DNA from: Misgurnus anguillicaudatus
Lineage: Eukaryota > Chordata > Actinopteri > Cypriniformes > Cobitidae
Length of the DNA: 64,000 nt
Direction of reading: 5' to 3'
NCBI RefSeq assembly: GCF_027580225.2
Contig: NC_073343.2
Coordinates: 4,025,501-4,089,500 of the forward strand
The notes under the pieces were generated by a model. That model made no database searches, was not told the DNA's origin, and saw only the letters and a list, made by a program, of their open reading frames with translations. Of this stretch, positions 23,866-35,905 are shown in pieces. Position numbers and translations under genes: made by a program. The first letter of the stretch is position 1, and each line of letters begins with the position of its first letter.

Positions 23866-26200
23866 GGTTAGGCAGGCCTCCCGAACTGCAAAGTGCTGCG
23901 GGAAACCCTGATATTTTTGGCAGCGGGTAAACTTTCATTACTATGTTTAACCAGCTTAAAATGTTTTACAGTGTAATGTAAAAAAACCATGATTTTTCTC
24001 ACTAACAAATGCTTTAAAAGCGCTGCATTGATCTGCTCCACTTTAAATGTGATTTTGCCTTGTAATGCTTTTTATGCAACCATCCCCAGTATTTTCTTCT
24101 TTGGACGTGTTTCTTGACCATTTGTTGCAATGTGGCAATTTATTAGTGTGCCAGTGGATTTTTATAAAGTGCTGATTTTTAAAGCACCTTACACAGCACA
24201 CCATCAGCAATATTGCGAATTAAAAATGAAAGTGGACATGTGGGATTGGGCTTTGGCTCCAGATGGGGGCTGAATTTTCAAACCTGACTACAAAGCTTTG
24301 AATTTCAAGTCACACACAACGTTCATCAGTCAATAATAGAAGTATAGACTGGAAATTAAATGCACAGATGCTTGCAAACTGAATCTCAAAGCTTAATGCT
24401 AAAACGAGCCTCTGATTTTTGTATTATGACACTGTCATAGCTTTAAAGAAAGGCCCTGGAGCTCAGACAGTTATATGAGACAAAGACTCATCTCCGTCAC
24501 TAATAATTTTCTGGCTCAGACGGCTTTCATTTCCCATTTCTCTGCGTTCAGCTATATAGACAGTGATAAAACTTGCAAAAGCTGTCATTTATAGCAGTGG
24601 TGATATACATTTAATTGGATATGTCCGTTTGTGATATTTTAATATTATTTCATCATATTTTCTTTCACTGATGATGGATTGAATCTCACTTTCTTTTTAT
24701 TGCCTCCAAAGATGAGCATGACAGAAATCTTTTAGCAAAGATATCCCAGATTATGCACCCATTTTGGTTATAAAGGGTATTATAATGTGACTAATGACTG
24801 ATGGCTGATCAAAGGCCATTCTTTCCACTACAGGCAATGTCTAGTTTTATTTATTGCATGGATTTTTGGCGGTTGGACTACATGACAATGCGATAAAGTC
24901 ATTTAGCAATAACACTGTCACTTATTTCTCACACAGGTAGTAAAATCTTGCATTTGTGTGTTAAGCATAATGTGCCTTTAGTCTTAAAAGGAAAGGAATG
25001 TTATTACCTGCAGGGACAGTAAACCATGCCAAAGATTTTACTTTTGGGGTCAAACCCGTGTTCAGTTTTGCGTGCTTAGTAAAACACAGAGGGGAGCAAA
25101 AGGGAATGCATTTCATTAAAATTGCATATGTGTCTTTTGATCAAATTGTTTTGTTCTGTAATAAAGACTTTTTTCATACCAGCTTTCACCAAGGCAAGCA
25201 TAAGCTATTACTTTTATGATTTTCATCTGGGAGACGATTAAATCCAATAGACTTGCACTCAACCATCTCTAGAGATCAAAATATCATTGAGACTTACAGT
25301 ACTGATGGTATCTTATGATCTGGGACGGTAAACAAGCACATAGAAACCACCCAGAACAGCTCATCAAGCATCTTTCATCGCCTAACAAACTTTACAATTC
25401 TCATAGGAAGCTGCGGGTGGAAAGTCAGGTGCGCTATAGTGATTTATTTCCATTCACTACATGAAGGACTGTTGCGTAACTTACAGACACAGCACTTAAA
25501 CTTGTGTAGCAATTCCTATTTTCCCGAAAAAGGGTCATAACCTCACTTAGCTCAGCAATCCCTGAATAAAAACAACAACAACACACAATAGCAATGAGCT
25601 GTATTGGAGAAAAGGAGAATTTTACCATAATCACAAACACATGCTGTAAATATGGAGGAAATGTATTCAACCTCATGTCTGTTATGGAATACAAATAGGG
25701 AAGATTGTGACCTTTTGTGAGGTTTTGATGGTATTTCGTCACACTTAAACACATAGCAGTTCGAGTTTTGAGAACAGGTGCTGTTTGGCTGAATTTCTAA
25801 GGTCATTATTTATGAAGCGTATCTGATATTACCTTTGCTTTCTTTTACCTTTGCCCTCTCTCTAATCGGCAGTCAGGAAATGATCTAGTTATTTTTGTGC
25901 CGTCTCTCTCTGTTTTTGCAAGGTTTTTTGTCTGCATGTCAGATATGTTGAATGCGGCATATTCTGCTGGAGCCAGATCTGTATTACAGTTGTTTTTCAG
26001 GTTTGTGCCTATAAGGTTTCAGGATCTCTCAGGTCATTTGTTTAGTGTCTGCTGAGTAACATTATCAAAGTCTGGAGAACTTTTATTTTCGCTGGTTTAT
26101 GTTCTTCGGATAAAAAGGGATTTGCCACAGGATCAGCCTTGTATTACATTTTTATTGGTGCTGTTTGCTAAGGGAGGCATCTTTATTAACTCAAGCTGTG
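23866..26200. other. ccdc85c intron 2, largely unique sequence
   Basis: No exon is recognised between exons 2 and 3. About 24190-24560 and 25840-26160 are free of recognisable repeats and might hold regulatory sequence. The frames 24998-25219 and 25434-25806 have no domain. Confidence 0.5.
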
Positions 26201-27486
26201 TTAAAGGGATAGTTTACCCAAAAATCAATGTTCCGTCATCATTGGAAGAGTTTGGTTCCAAAGCGCAATAAATCCATTTTGACAAATTTCGGTAAAAACG
26301 TGTTTTCTATACCAAGAAGGTGACAAGATGAAAACCACTATTTTCTGTTACAAACTTTCACATGGCATCTTTAGGTTATAATAACATTAAAAATTCAAAT
26401 CCATAACTTGATTTTCAAAGATTTATTGTAAAAACTGATTATTTTTTCCACAAAATGCAGTAAATCCATGACAAGTTTTTTTTTCAAAATTCTATAAATC
26501 TATTGGATCCGTATAAATGTGCATTAATCTTTGCCTTTTAATATTCATTTAGTTGAACAGTTGTACACACTGATAAAAAAATAAACATTAATGGCATTAA
26601 TCAAAACACTTACTTTGTCATATTAAGAACACTGTCATTGCTGCGGTTATACTTGAGGTTGTCGCTTAACATTTTTCACAGCGATCAGCTGTAAAATGTT
26701 TTGGTCCTGCTCGATTCTCATTGACTTTGAGTAAAATAATGGAAAGTTTTTTATAAGATCCCTTGGGGTCAATGTGTTAGCACGAGAGAAGCTTGATGCT
26801 GTCGGGAGAACAAGCAACTGGCTCTGAGTGCCTCTCACGTAAATTATTAGATGTTGGTGGCTTACGTTTCTTTCTCGTCACAGAAAACCACAGGTTGTTT
26901 TTGTTTGTTTGTTGATCACGAAGTACAAAGTAGATGAGAAAAACTAGGACTCTGTGTACTCAACTCGCCGCAATTGTTTGTTTACATTGCGTGGAATGGT
27001 GCTCTGTAATTTGTGGAGCGTATTTATTGCATTCTGTAAAAAAGGATTATTTGCATTTATTGCGTTTTGGGAAAAAAGAAACAAAAGATGACAGAATAAC
27101 ACGGCGGATATTGGATTTCGTGTAAAATTAAGAATTTACTGTTAAATACTGACCTGATATAATACTGATTTTGGCAGTAACTCATTTTTTTCAAAAATGG
27201 CATTTATTGCGTTTTGGAACCAAACTCTTCATTTACTCACCCTCCTGTTGTAACAACATGTATACGTTTCTATGTTCTGCTGGAATATATTTTTAATAAA
27301 GCAGGAAAAAGGAGCACCATTGACTTCCATAGTAGGAAAAATACTAGATTGGAAGTCAAAGGTGCCCAAAATGGTTTGGTTACAAACATTGCTCAAAATA
27401 GCTTCCCTTGTGTTCAGCAGAACAAAGAATTGTATGTAACAAGATGAGGGTGAGTAAATGATGACAGAGTTTTTGGGTAAACTAGA
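26201..27486 (+). mobile_element. TTAAAGGGATAGTTTACCC repeat interrupted by a second element
   Basis: The outer ends AGGGATAGTTTACCCAAAAA and TTTTTGGGTAAACTA are inverse. The common fish segment GTCATCATTTACTCACCCTC is split between 26244 and 27231. The insert is 26245-27230 with inverse ends GAAGAGTTTGGTTCCAAAGC / AACCAAACTCTTC, 986 bp. It has no recognised coding region. Confidence 0.78.
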
Positions 27487-27626
27487 ACTGTGCTAGTACT
27501 TTTAAAGTCGGCAACATGCATAAAGATATTGGTTATACTGGAACAAGATTGAGCACTGCTATTAATTTGAATAAAGGAACAATGCAACCGTCAATAAAGT
27601 GCCAGAGGGGTCATGACATATGTTTG

Positions 27627-28929
27627 TACACTGAAAAAATGATTCATTCAATTTACTCAATTTTTTAAGGTAAGTGGTTGCAATCAATTTATTTAAGCTA
27701 CATTTAAACAAAAAGAAATAGTAAAATAAAATGAAATAAAATAAAAAACTTTTGTTTAAATGTAGCTTAAATAAATTGATTGCCACAACTTACCTTAACC
27801 TCTCGACGCACACTAGCTCGGGGGCGGAAAGACGTCAGTTTTTACTGTCTACAAACAATAATAATATTAACATTCACTATACATCGTTTAAAAGGTCTAA
27901 GGGTTTAGCATCAGTATATGGTCTTTGTTTTGTGATACAGATGCTCTAGCATGATAAATATAGTATTTTGTTACAGAAGTCCAGATGACAACATGCAAAA
28001 TATAAACGGGACTCCTTACCTTTTTCAGATGTGTGAATAACCCATAAAATACATCCAATGACCATTTTTGTCCACAAATGCGTATAATCCGTGAAATATA
28101 GATATATTGTCCATTGTTTACATCAGATTTCACATGAACGTCTTGTAATAGAATATAATATAGAATCTGAGGATTATGTACGTCGTAACACTTGTATATG
28201 AGATTACACTCACGTTCTAACCCGCGGTCAAACATTGTTTCTAAAAGTAGGCGGGAGTATAATACATAATATCCACACAGCGCTGTCAAATATCGTGACG
28301 TCATCTGGCTCGCCCGTACCTCCAATGACTTCATGGAAAATATTGATAGACAGAACGTGTAGCCAGTTAGATAATGAATCCAACGATCTTTGTGTGACGT
28401 TTTATTTCCTGGTGTGGAAACGGCATTTTATACGCTTACATAAGGATAAATAATAATAAGAACGAACGTGTATGCATGTAAACAATAGACTTTTATTTTG
28501 GGTCTGACTGGCACTTAGAAAAGGCAGTAGTCTTACAAGAATCTCATTTTTGTGCCAATTGACATCAAACGTGAAATATAACTTCTTCAGACTTGTGGCT
28601 TTGACATCATTGCATTTCTAGGTTTCACACACATATTTATCATTAAGATTTTTAGTATTAAAAAGTATATTAATTTTTTTATTACAATGTACTTTAGCCT
28701 CTCTAACTTTTTTAATTTTTATCTTAAAATAATTTTGAAACCTGGAAAATGAAGCTCAAAGTGTCTTCTTTCTTTAATGATACCACAGTTATGCTTATAC
28801 TGTAAATGGTTTAGTAAAAACAACCCTTTTAGTGAAAGTAGATCTTTTGATGGTTCGGGCCAGAGTGGGGGTGCTTTTCAAGAGGTTAAAAAATTGAGTA
28901 AATTGAATGAATATTTTTTTTTCAGTGTA
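27627..28929 (+). mobile_element. TA-flanked foldback MITE split by a piggyBac-like insert
   Basis: The ends TACACTGAAAAAA and TTTTTTTTCAGTGTA are inverse. The left arm (27632-27716) pairs with 27749-27800 plus 28890-28926, so the hairpin is complete only when 27799-28889 is removed. TA borders suggest a mariner-type element. Confidence 0.82.
27799..28885 (+). mobile_element. piggyBac-like nonautonomous insert with TTAA TSD
   Basis: TTAA occurs at 27795-27798 and 28886-28889, and removing one copy plus the insert restores the foldback arm exactly. The termini are CCTCTCGAC and CAAGAGG, short inverse ends beginning CC after TTAA as in piggyBac elements. The 1087 bp contain a 145-codon minus-strand frame (27897-28334) with no recognisable domain. 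Confidence 0.78.
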
Positions 28930-29058
28930 GGCCAACCCGGAAGTTGGGATACTGGTTCCCTCGACAGAAGGCCCATTCATTTTTCCCATAGACTTTTGGA
29001 TTAACACAAAAACTAAGCTATGTGTTTAACAAAAGTTTATGACACTTACATGTTTTTA

Positions 29059-29607
29059 TCTCACAGAAAGTCGTGTTATAGTCATGCAAAATTTGATCAA
29101 TTTATTTGTGTCCATGTCACAAAATGCAGTTTTTTTTTCGTGACACTCGCACAAATTTCTATAAATAGTTTCTCGTGTCCGTGGCACAACTCTATTTTTC
29201 ATGTCATTTTATTGTTTTCTCATTGTTTTTTCCTATTTTTAAATCATTGTTGCTTGGGGTTTGGGTTAGGATGTATTTTTATGTATTGGTTTCTACATGT
29301 TTTTCTTCTGCTTTTAAAACTATTCTTGCCTGGAGTTGGGGTTAGGATAACTAAAAAAAAAGTGATTGTAACCCCAACCCCAAGCGACAATGGTAAGAAA
29401 ATAGGAAAAAAACATTACATAGAATGACACGATAGGGGGTTGTGCCGCGGGCACGGGAAGCTATTTATAGAGATTTAGAAACTATTTATAGAAGAGTGTC
29501 ACAAAAAAGACATTTGTGCTTAAGGCATGAAAAAAGCTGAATTTCGTGCCATGGACACGAATAAATTAATCAAATTCTGCGTGACTATAACACGACTTTC
29601 CATGAGA
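29059..29607 (+). mobile_element. Foldback element with TTGGGTTAGG core, copy 1
   Basis: The outer arm starting TCTCACAGAAAGTCGTGTTA pairs with its inverse ending CTTTCCATGAGA. The arms carry GTCATGCAAAATTTGATCAA-type sequence and poly-T blocks. The centre holds GGGGTTTGGGTTAGG and, inverted, AACCCCAACCCCAAGC. The element at 36416-36945 has the same plan and a related centre. Confidence 0.75.
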
Positions 29608-29795
29608 TCAGTCTGGTTTTGTTGAACAGTTTAATATTCACAGATGAACACAACTTTTATGATTTTTGAAGTCTAAATGCGTTTACTAGAAATTAAACAA
29701 AAACAAATTTAGACTTCATAAAAGTCACCTTCATCTGTGAAGATTATCTTGTTGGACAAAACGTGCCATAAACTTTTAGTCCAATTTATGTTTGA

Positions 29796-29954
<159 letters not shown>

Positions 29955-30404
29955 TGACCCGACCTCTTTATTTTGCTGTGAAGCCCAAAATCACGACTGA
30001 GCTTTTCCAGATTAAGCAAAGATTTTTTTTAGATTAAGCAGATTTGGGGGGATTTCAATTGAACAACAATTAGCCATTGCAGTTCCAGCTTTGCTAAACT
30101 GGTGTGTGTTCAAACCGCTGCCAAATGAGATTTGACTACTAGAGCAAACCAGAGCCAAAAAGCTTAATACACCAACAGCTCCAATAACCAGGTTTAAATC
30201 TGGTTAGGGATAGTGACTTGTGTTTTAGAGAATTGGTAACAACGACACATGCACATATTTAGCAAATATAAATCATCAAATAAATATCATGTACCCCAAA
30301 ATCCAATCAATCCACTGTGTTTTTCTGTGTTTGTCTCTCAGTTTGTCTATTTGTCATTGATTTGGCAATCTTTCTCTCAGTTTACCTGCTCTTTCAAATC
30401 CTTA

Positions 30405-31359
30405 AAAAAATGAAATTCACCCCCCAAAAAATGTCTTTAATCCTATACTTACCCTTATACCTTACCGATCATATGACTTTCTTCTGCAGAACACAATAGA
30501 ATTGTTCCCCCCGATTCTTAAGGATGTTGGTCATAGGTGGAGTCTGGGGGGGTACAAATGTCTAAGCTATTAATGAAATACAAATTTTATTGGTCTAATC
30601 TTAAAGGGCACATATTATGGCCTTTTTACAAGATGTAATATAAGTCTCAGGTGTGCCCAGAATGTGTCTGTGAGGTTTCAGCTCAAAATACCCCACAGGT
30701 CATTTATTATGGCATGTCCAAAATGCCCCTATTTGGGTGGGAGCAACGTCTGTACCTTTAAATGCAAATGAGCTATAGCTCCTCACTTCCTAACAAACAG
30801 ACAGTGAGCACTTTCAGTTAAAATAGATTAATACAGTCTGAGACAATAGTATCTAGTGAACAGAGTACAACTTGCTGAGGGTGGAAACTATAGTAATGCA
30901 GGACTGTAAGTGGGCGGGGCTTAGACTGCTTTGATTTAATGGGGATTAAAAATCAAGGAACAGGTGGATTGTTTTCATCAGATGGTGGTTGTGTTCACAC
31001 ACTGCCAACACACATTATGTCCAAACACCTTGTAAAAGTGGATTTTGCATAATATGTGCCCTTTAATATTTTAATTGGTAGACTGAGTAAACCATATTTT
31101 AAAACTATAAAGCACTCTCATTCGCTAATCTCAAAGCATGCAGTACCCTTGTTTGCTGGTACATGCCACCCCCAAGCAGAAGGGACGAAACTCTGCCTGT
31201 GATGTTGGTGATCAAACAACATTCACCCTCATTGATTTCCACTATACAGTCACAAAACCTGAACAGAAGAATCCACAGAAGAATGAGTCGTATGCAGATT
31301 TTGAATGAGATGAGGGTGAATAAATGATGACCGAATTTTTGTGTGAATGTTCCCCTTAA
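30405..31359 (+). mobile_element. Common TTTACTCACCCTC-type repeat with a nested TTAA MITE
   Basis: The left part (ACCCTTATACCTTACC..TTCTGCAGAACACAATAG) and right part (GATGAGGGTGAATAAATGAT) belong to the same family as 26201-27486. They are separated by the MITE at 30605-31062. Confidence 0.65.
30605..31062 (+). mobile_element. TTAA MITE family C, AGGGCACATATTATG ends
   Basis: TTAA stands at 30601-30604 and 31063-31066. The ends AGGGCACATATTATG and CATAATATGTGCCCT are perfect inverses. The body shares TTTCAGCTCAAAATACC and GCAAATGAG words with 51432-51866 and 34308-34704, so these are related subfamilies. Confidence 0.87.
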
Positions 31360-31434
31360 GTTATCTTTTAAATATATTCAAAGTGTGCATCATTATCTGT
31401 GAGCTTCCTTTCTTCTCTATTTTCTTTTCTTCTA

Positions 31435-31466
31435 ACATCATCATCTCCATCATCATCATCATCATC
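31435..31466 (+). repeat. (ATC)n microsatellite
   Basis: A short CATCATCAT run with one CTC interruption, in ccdc85c intron 3. Confidence 0.9.
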
Positions 31467-31854
31467 CACCACATCTCCTCAGGAAAGGTCATCTGCAACC
31501 TGGCAGTTGGCAGCGTTCCGTTTTAGCTAATCGGTGCTCTCATCAGCCACGACAGTGAAAACAGCACGGCTGTTCCACTTAATATGAGAAGGAGCCTCCA
31601 CAGGAAAGAGAAATCAATTAGAGAGTGGCACGGGTCTCTTCCTCAGAGGCTATGCAGGGCTTATTTTAACTCTCCTCATATTGTGAGACAGAAAGGCTTG
31701 TAAGAAAGAAGGTTCGAGCTCATTAGCATGGCTTTGAACTTTCACCGTGGCGCTAAATAATGCATCAGTGAGCATCTGAAACAATAATGGGGTTCGTAGA
31801 GGCAATAGAATAGATTGGACGCATCGGTTGGCAGTTGTTACCTGAGGAGAAGTT

Positions 31855-31915
31855 ATTGTAGCTCAGTTGGTAGGGCATTGCATCAAGGATTGTGGGTTCG
31901 AATCCTGGAAGGAAA
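31855..31915 (+). repeat. tRNA-derived SINE head, + strand
   Basis: The A box TAGCTCAGTTGG is at 31859-31870 and the B box GGTTCGAATCC at 31895-31905, with tRNA-like spacing. No acceptor-stem pairing or tRNA-length fold closes, so it is a SINE remnant rather than a tRNA gene. Confidence 0.7.
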
Positions 31916-32411
31916 GGTAGAGGTAATCAAAATAGTTTTGCAATTGTTGCTTAATACTACTAAAAAGAACAGCATTTTGCACTAACATCAATTTATTTTT
32001 ATTGGGTGCATTGCAGAAATAGCATTAATAGCATTGCAGACGTTTTAGTTTTGTGTGGCAGGAAGCCTGATCATAAGATTTTTTCATCTCGGGCATCTAC
32101 ACAATTCTGATTCTCATGCGTTTTAAAAAGTGATCAATGTGCATTTATAACAGATGTTAGATTTACAAAAGAGGTTTAGAAAGGCATTAGTAAGCCTATT
32201 CAGAAAATCCCTTATTGATCCTGGAATTTTAGGGATTTTTAAGGAAACTTGGCTGCATTGGTTTGTAGCAGTGCAGATTAACACTGCAAAGATCTCTTTT
32301 CTCTGTTTGTTGACTGCAACGGATTGTGTGTGACATTGGTTTTATTTATCACCACAGTCAGCTCAAACGGTCTCAATGGATTAGGGCTGAGGGCCTTTTT
32401 GTCTCCCTTAA

Positions 32412-32972
32412 AGGGACATTCCACTTTATTTTTTAAAATATATGTTCATTTTCCAGCTCCCCTAGAGTTAAACATTTGATTTTTACCGTTTTGGAATCTA
32501 TTCAGCTGATCTCCGGGTCTGGCGCTAGCACTTTTAGCATAGCTTAGCACAATCCATTGAATCTGATTAGACCATTAGCATCACACTAAAATATAACCAA
32601 AGAGTTTGGATATGTTTCCTTTTTAAAACTTGACTCTTCTGTAGTTACATTGTGTACTAAGACCAACGTAAAATTTAAAGTTGGGATTTTCTAAGCAGAT
32701 ATGGCTAGGAACTAAACTCTCAAACTGGCGTAGTAATCAGTGACTTTGCTGATGTAACATGGCTGCAGCAGGCGTAGTGATATTACGCACTGCCTGAAAG
32801 TAGTCCCCTTGGTTACTTTCAATGGCAGGGGACTATTTTCGGGCAGTGCGTAATATAACTACGCCTGCTGTAACCATTTTACGGCAGCAAAGCCCTTGAT
32901 TATTACGCCAGAATGAGAGAATAGTTCCTAGCCATATCGGCCTAGAAAATCGCAACTTTTAAATTTCTGTCA
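32412..32972 (+). mobile_element. TTAA foldback MITE family B, largest copy
   Basis: TTAA at 32408-32411 precedes AGGGACATTCCACTTTATT. Around 32810-32840 the sequence turns back on itself: AGTCCCCTTGGTTACTTTCA is followed by its inverse, making a long foldback. The right arm ends early near 32972. Related copies are at 41343-41865 (complete) and 11800-12206 (right arm only). Confidence 0.8.
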
Positions 32973-33043
32973 ACCATTTTTTGACAGTGTGGGATCAAAC
33001 CAATGACCTTTTACTAAATCAGACTACTTTTGGTATAGCTTAA

Positions 33044-33092
33044 ATGCACTGAAAGTCTGGATACAAGCATCTGCCAAAAGCATAAATGTAAA
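33044..33092 (+). repeat. SINE 3' tail fragment
   Basis: AATGCACTGAAAGTCTGGAT followed by GCATCTGCCAAAAGCATAAA and TGTAAA is a variant of the conserved 3' tail of the cyprinid tRNA-SINE. The head is not contiguous. Confidence 0.65.
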
Positions 33093-33789
33093 CAGCATTG
33101 TATGGACCACCTGCTTCTTTCCTCTCTAGATATTGGCATCAAAACCTATATTAGCTTCATAAAATGGCACAATAGACCACGCAGAAAAAATGTTATGGGA
33201 CTCTTGGCCTCCTCAAAACAGTTTCCAGGCAAATGCATGACCAGCCAGTGTGTACTCGGGTCAGTCCTGGGTGAAGTCCCCACAGCTCCAGTGCTCAATA
33301 AGCTTGCTGGCAACTGCAAGTGGACATCGTAGTCCTGTTCTCCCAGGCCAAAAGCGAGCTGTAGCTTCTAACCAGGGGTCTTCTACCAACCCCAGTGTTG
33401 AAATGCCGGCTCAATTGTTGTGGATTTAACGGTAGAGCGGGACTCAAAAGGCTGTTTCTAAACAGGGGGCTCGGGAGACCCTGTGCACTGAAAAAGCTCT
33501 TTGTTGATGTGTACCCATGAAGGGGTACCAGCAGAGATGAGTTATAATGAGATGCTTTAACCCATTTTGAGCCTGGGTTGACTCATGTTTTTTCCCAGCA
33601 TTCAGATCTGTTCTGAAATCTGAGATAGTGGCATGAGCAATGTTAATCTTTGTGACGAATGGCTTTGTGGTTGTGTGTGTATCACTCACACTCTCAATTT
33701 TTTCAGGAAATTTGAAATCTTTGTAGTACTGATAAATGTTTTGAATGTTCTGCTCTTCACATCTTATTAAAAACTTTTTATAAATTTTT

Positions 33790-34300
33790 GTTGGATAATT
33801 TACTCACCCCAATGTCATACAAAATGTTTATGTCTGTCTTTGTTCAGTCTAAAAGAAATTAAGTTTTTTTTTAGGAAAACATTCTTAGATTTTTTTCCAT
33901 ATATACTTTAGTGGACATCAGTGGTTTGCAGTTTCAATGCAGCTTTAAAGCGCTCTTAACGATCCCAAACGAGGCATAAGGGTCGTATCTAGCAAAACGA
34001 ACACCGTTTTCGGCAAAAAATAAAGAAAAGTACTTTTTAACCACAACTTCTCGTCTTGCACTAATCGTGTGATGCGCCAGCATGATTATTACGTAATCAC
34101 ATTGAAAGGTCACGCATGATGTATGCGAAACGACCACTCCAGTGTTTACAAGTGTGGAGAAAACGGACCGTTCCAACATTGTTGTATGTGGTATGACACG
34201 AAATAACGTCTTTCTGTCAGTTTATTGTTTAAAATGGTAAGCAAGTGTGCGGTTTACATATTTAATGCAGTTTGATGCCTGACCTTTCTACGTGATTACG
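33790..34300. repeat. Common fish interspersed repeat, degraded
   Basis: TGGATAATTTACTCACCCCA then ATGTCATACAAAATGT is the typical start of a widespread cyprinid repeat. It continues through a stretch with GCATGATTATTACGTAATCA and ends against the family C MITE. An 81-codon minus frame (33934-34179) is chance. Confidence 0.5.
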
Positions 34301-34307
34301 TAATACG

Positions 34308-34704
34308 TACTTTTTTCATGTTTAAGTGCTATAATTGGGTCCCTAGTGCTTCTATCAACCCAGAAAATGTGAAAAAGATCAACCCAGTAACTTAGTTTTT
34401 GTAAACCATTCTCTGCAAGCAAGTGAAAAATAGCTCATTAAAATTTAGCTCCCCCTGTGATGTCAGAAGGGGATATTACCGCCCCTTAATCTGTACTATC
34501 CAACCACGACATTCCCATTTAGTGAAGAGATCAGCTCATTTGCATTTTAAAGGACACACCCAAAATAGCACATTTTTACTCACACCCACAAAGTGGACAT
34601 TTTAACATGCTATAATAAATTATCGTTTTTTTTTTAAACTAAAACTTCACATACGTACTCTGGGGACACCAAAGATTTAAATTAAGTCTTGTGAAATGTC
34701 CCCT
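34308..34704 (-). mobile_element. TTAA MITE family C, minus copy before ccdc85c exon 4
   Basis: It is the inverse of 51432-51866: GAAATGTCCCC then TTAA at 34705, with TGATGTCAGAAGGGG and CTATAATTGGGTCCCT. The far end is degraded near 34308. It ends ~140 bp before exon 4. Confidence 0.8.
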
Positions 34705-34842
34705 TTAAGATATATTACAGATATATTACAGTTAAGTTACATTAAACTTTGTATAAATCTATACAATTTATACAAAAACTATGAGTTAAGCTGTGTATAA
34801 ATGCTTCCTTCTCACTTAAAGTTTGTATGTCTTTGTCTACAG

Positions 34843-34938
34843 GGTTCTACACGGATGTCTGGAGGGGATCTGCCATCCCCTGTCACAGGATACTTACCAG
34901 CAGCACAGAAACCTGAAGCTGTAGTACATGCCATGAAA
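34843..34938 (+). CDS. ccdc85c: ccdc85c exon 4
   Basis: This exon is exactly 32 codons in phase 0, with acceptor TGTCTACAG and donor GTAAGA. It encodes a Gly/Ser/Pro-rich linker beginning GSTRMSGGDLPSPVTG and ending EAVVHAMK. It is less conserved-looking than the flanking exons, as expected for the linker before the C-terminal block. Identification rests mainly on phase and position between two clear ccdc85c exons. Confidence 0.85.
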
Positions 34939-35382
34939 GTAAGATTCTGATGCATGTGTAATGTTTGCATTTACAGAAGGCAGTACTTTAAATTAGGCTT
35001 TAGATTCTTAAATAGTTTAAAGTTGTAACTTTCTATAACTTTAACCAACCCTTTAATACTTCAAGTCATCAACATTACACTGAACATTTGATGGTTAAAC
35101 ATACTTTACCAATATTTCTATTTAGTTTCTGACTCACAATCATATGTGTTTAGGAATTTATGTACGGATGATAATAAGACTGCCACCTAGAGGATTCTTT
35201 GTGACCTGCATATGGTTAACTTTTTAGTAAGGCTGTCATCTATACAAAATTTTTATTTTATGAATCACACCCTTTTGTGTGATTACTTGTGATTAATCGC
35301 ATGCTTATCATGAAAATTAAGAATATACCATTATTTTGTCATCATTTACTATATGCCACAATGTAAACCATCAGACTTAAAG

Positions 35383-35500
35383 GCAGGGTCCATGATCTCT
35401 AAAAGCCAATGTTGACATTTGAAATCACCTTAACAAACACGCCCCTACCCCAATAGAATCTGGATCTTTTTTTTATAGACCCGCCCCCACATACACAACC
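35383..35500 (+). repeat. Fragment of a TTAAAGGCAGGGTCCATGA repeat
   Basis: TTAAAGGCAGGGTCCATGAT recurs inverted and mutated at 58940-59056 (ATCATGCACCCTACCTTTAA). These are ends of one MITE family; the other end of this copy is not located. Confidence 0.5.
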
Positions 35501-35905
35501 CAGGCAACGATGTAGTTTAGTAGACACGCACCTTACTACTGCTAATTGGCTACAAGTGTATTTGTCGGTAAATACATCAATGTGTTGCATTTTGAAAGTA
35601 AAAATAAGCCACTTTTTATGTTTTTGCAAATTCTGTGCTTTATAAGTTGCATATGAATGGTGAAAATAAAGCACACAAGCCACAGCACATAACAGTACAT
35701 GAGATTCACCATTGGTCAAAGCAGTTTAATTTTTATAGAAAGATTACTGGGGACATTTAATACAGATATCAATGAGACTCCAGATTTTTTTGGAGAAAAT
35801 ACTCAGCAATGGTGTTGAATGATGAATGGTTGGTCTTAAAGCATATTACAAACACCACATAGACATAAAAACAACAATAAAAAATAGATTTTCACTACTG
35901 GGAAC

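Noticed and set aside
27897..28334. 145-codon minus-strand frame as a gene
   Set aside because: It lies wholly inside a TTAA-flanked insert and shows no domain; kept only as part of that element.
31855..31915. A functional tRNA gene
   Set aside because: A and B boxes are present, but the acceptor stem does not close and the sequence continues as SINE-like; treated as a SINE head.
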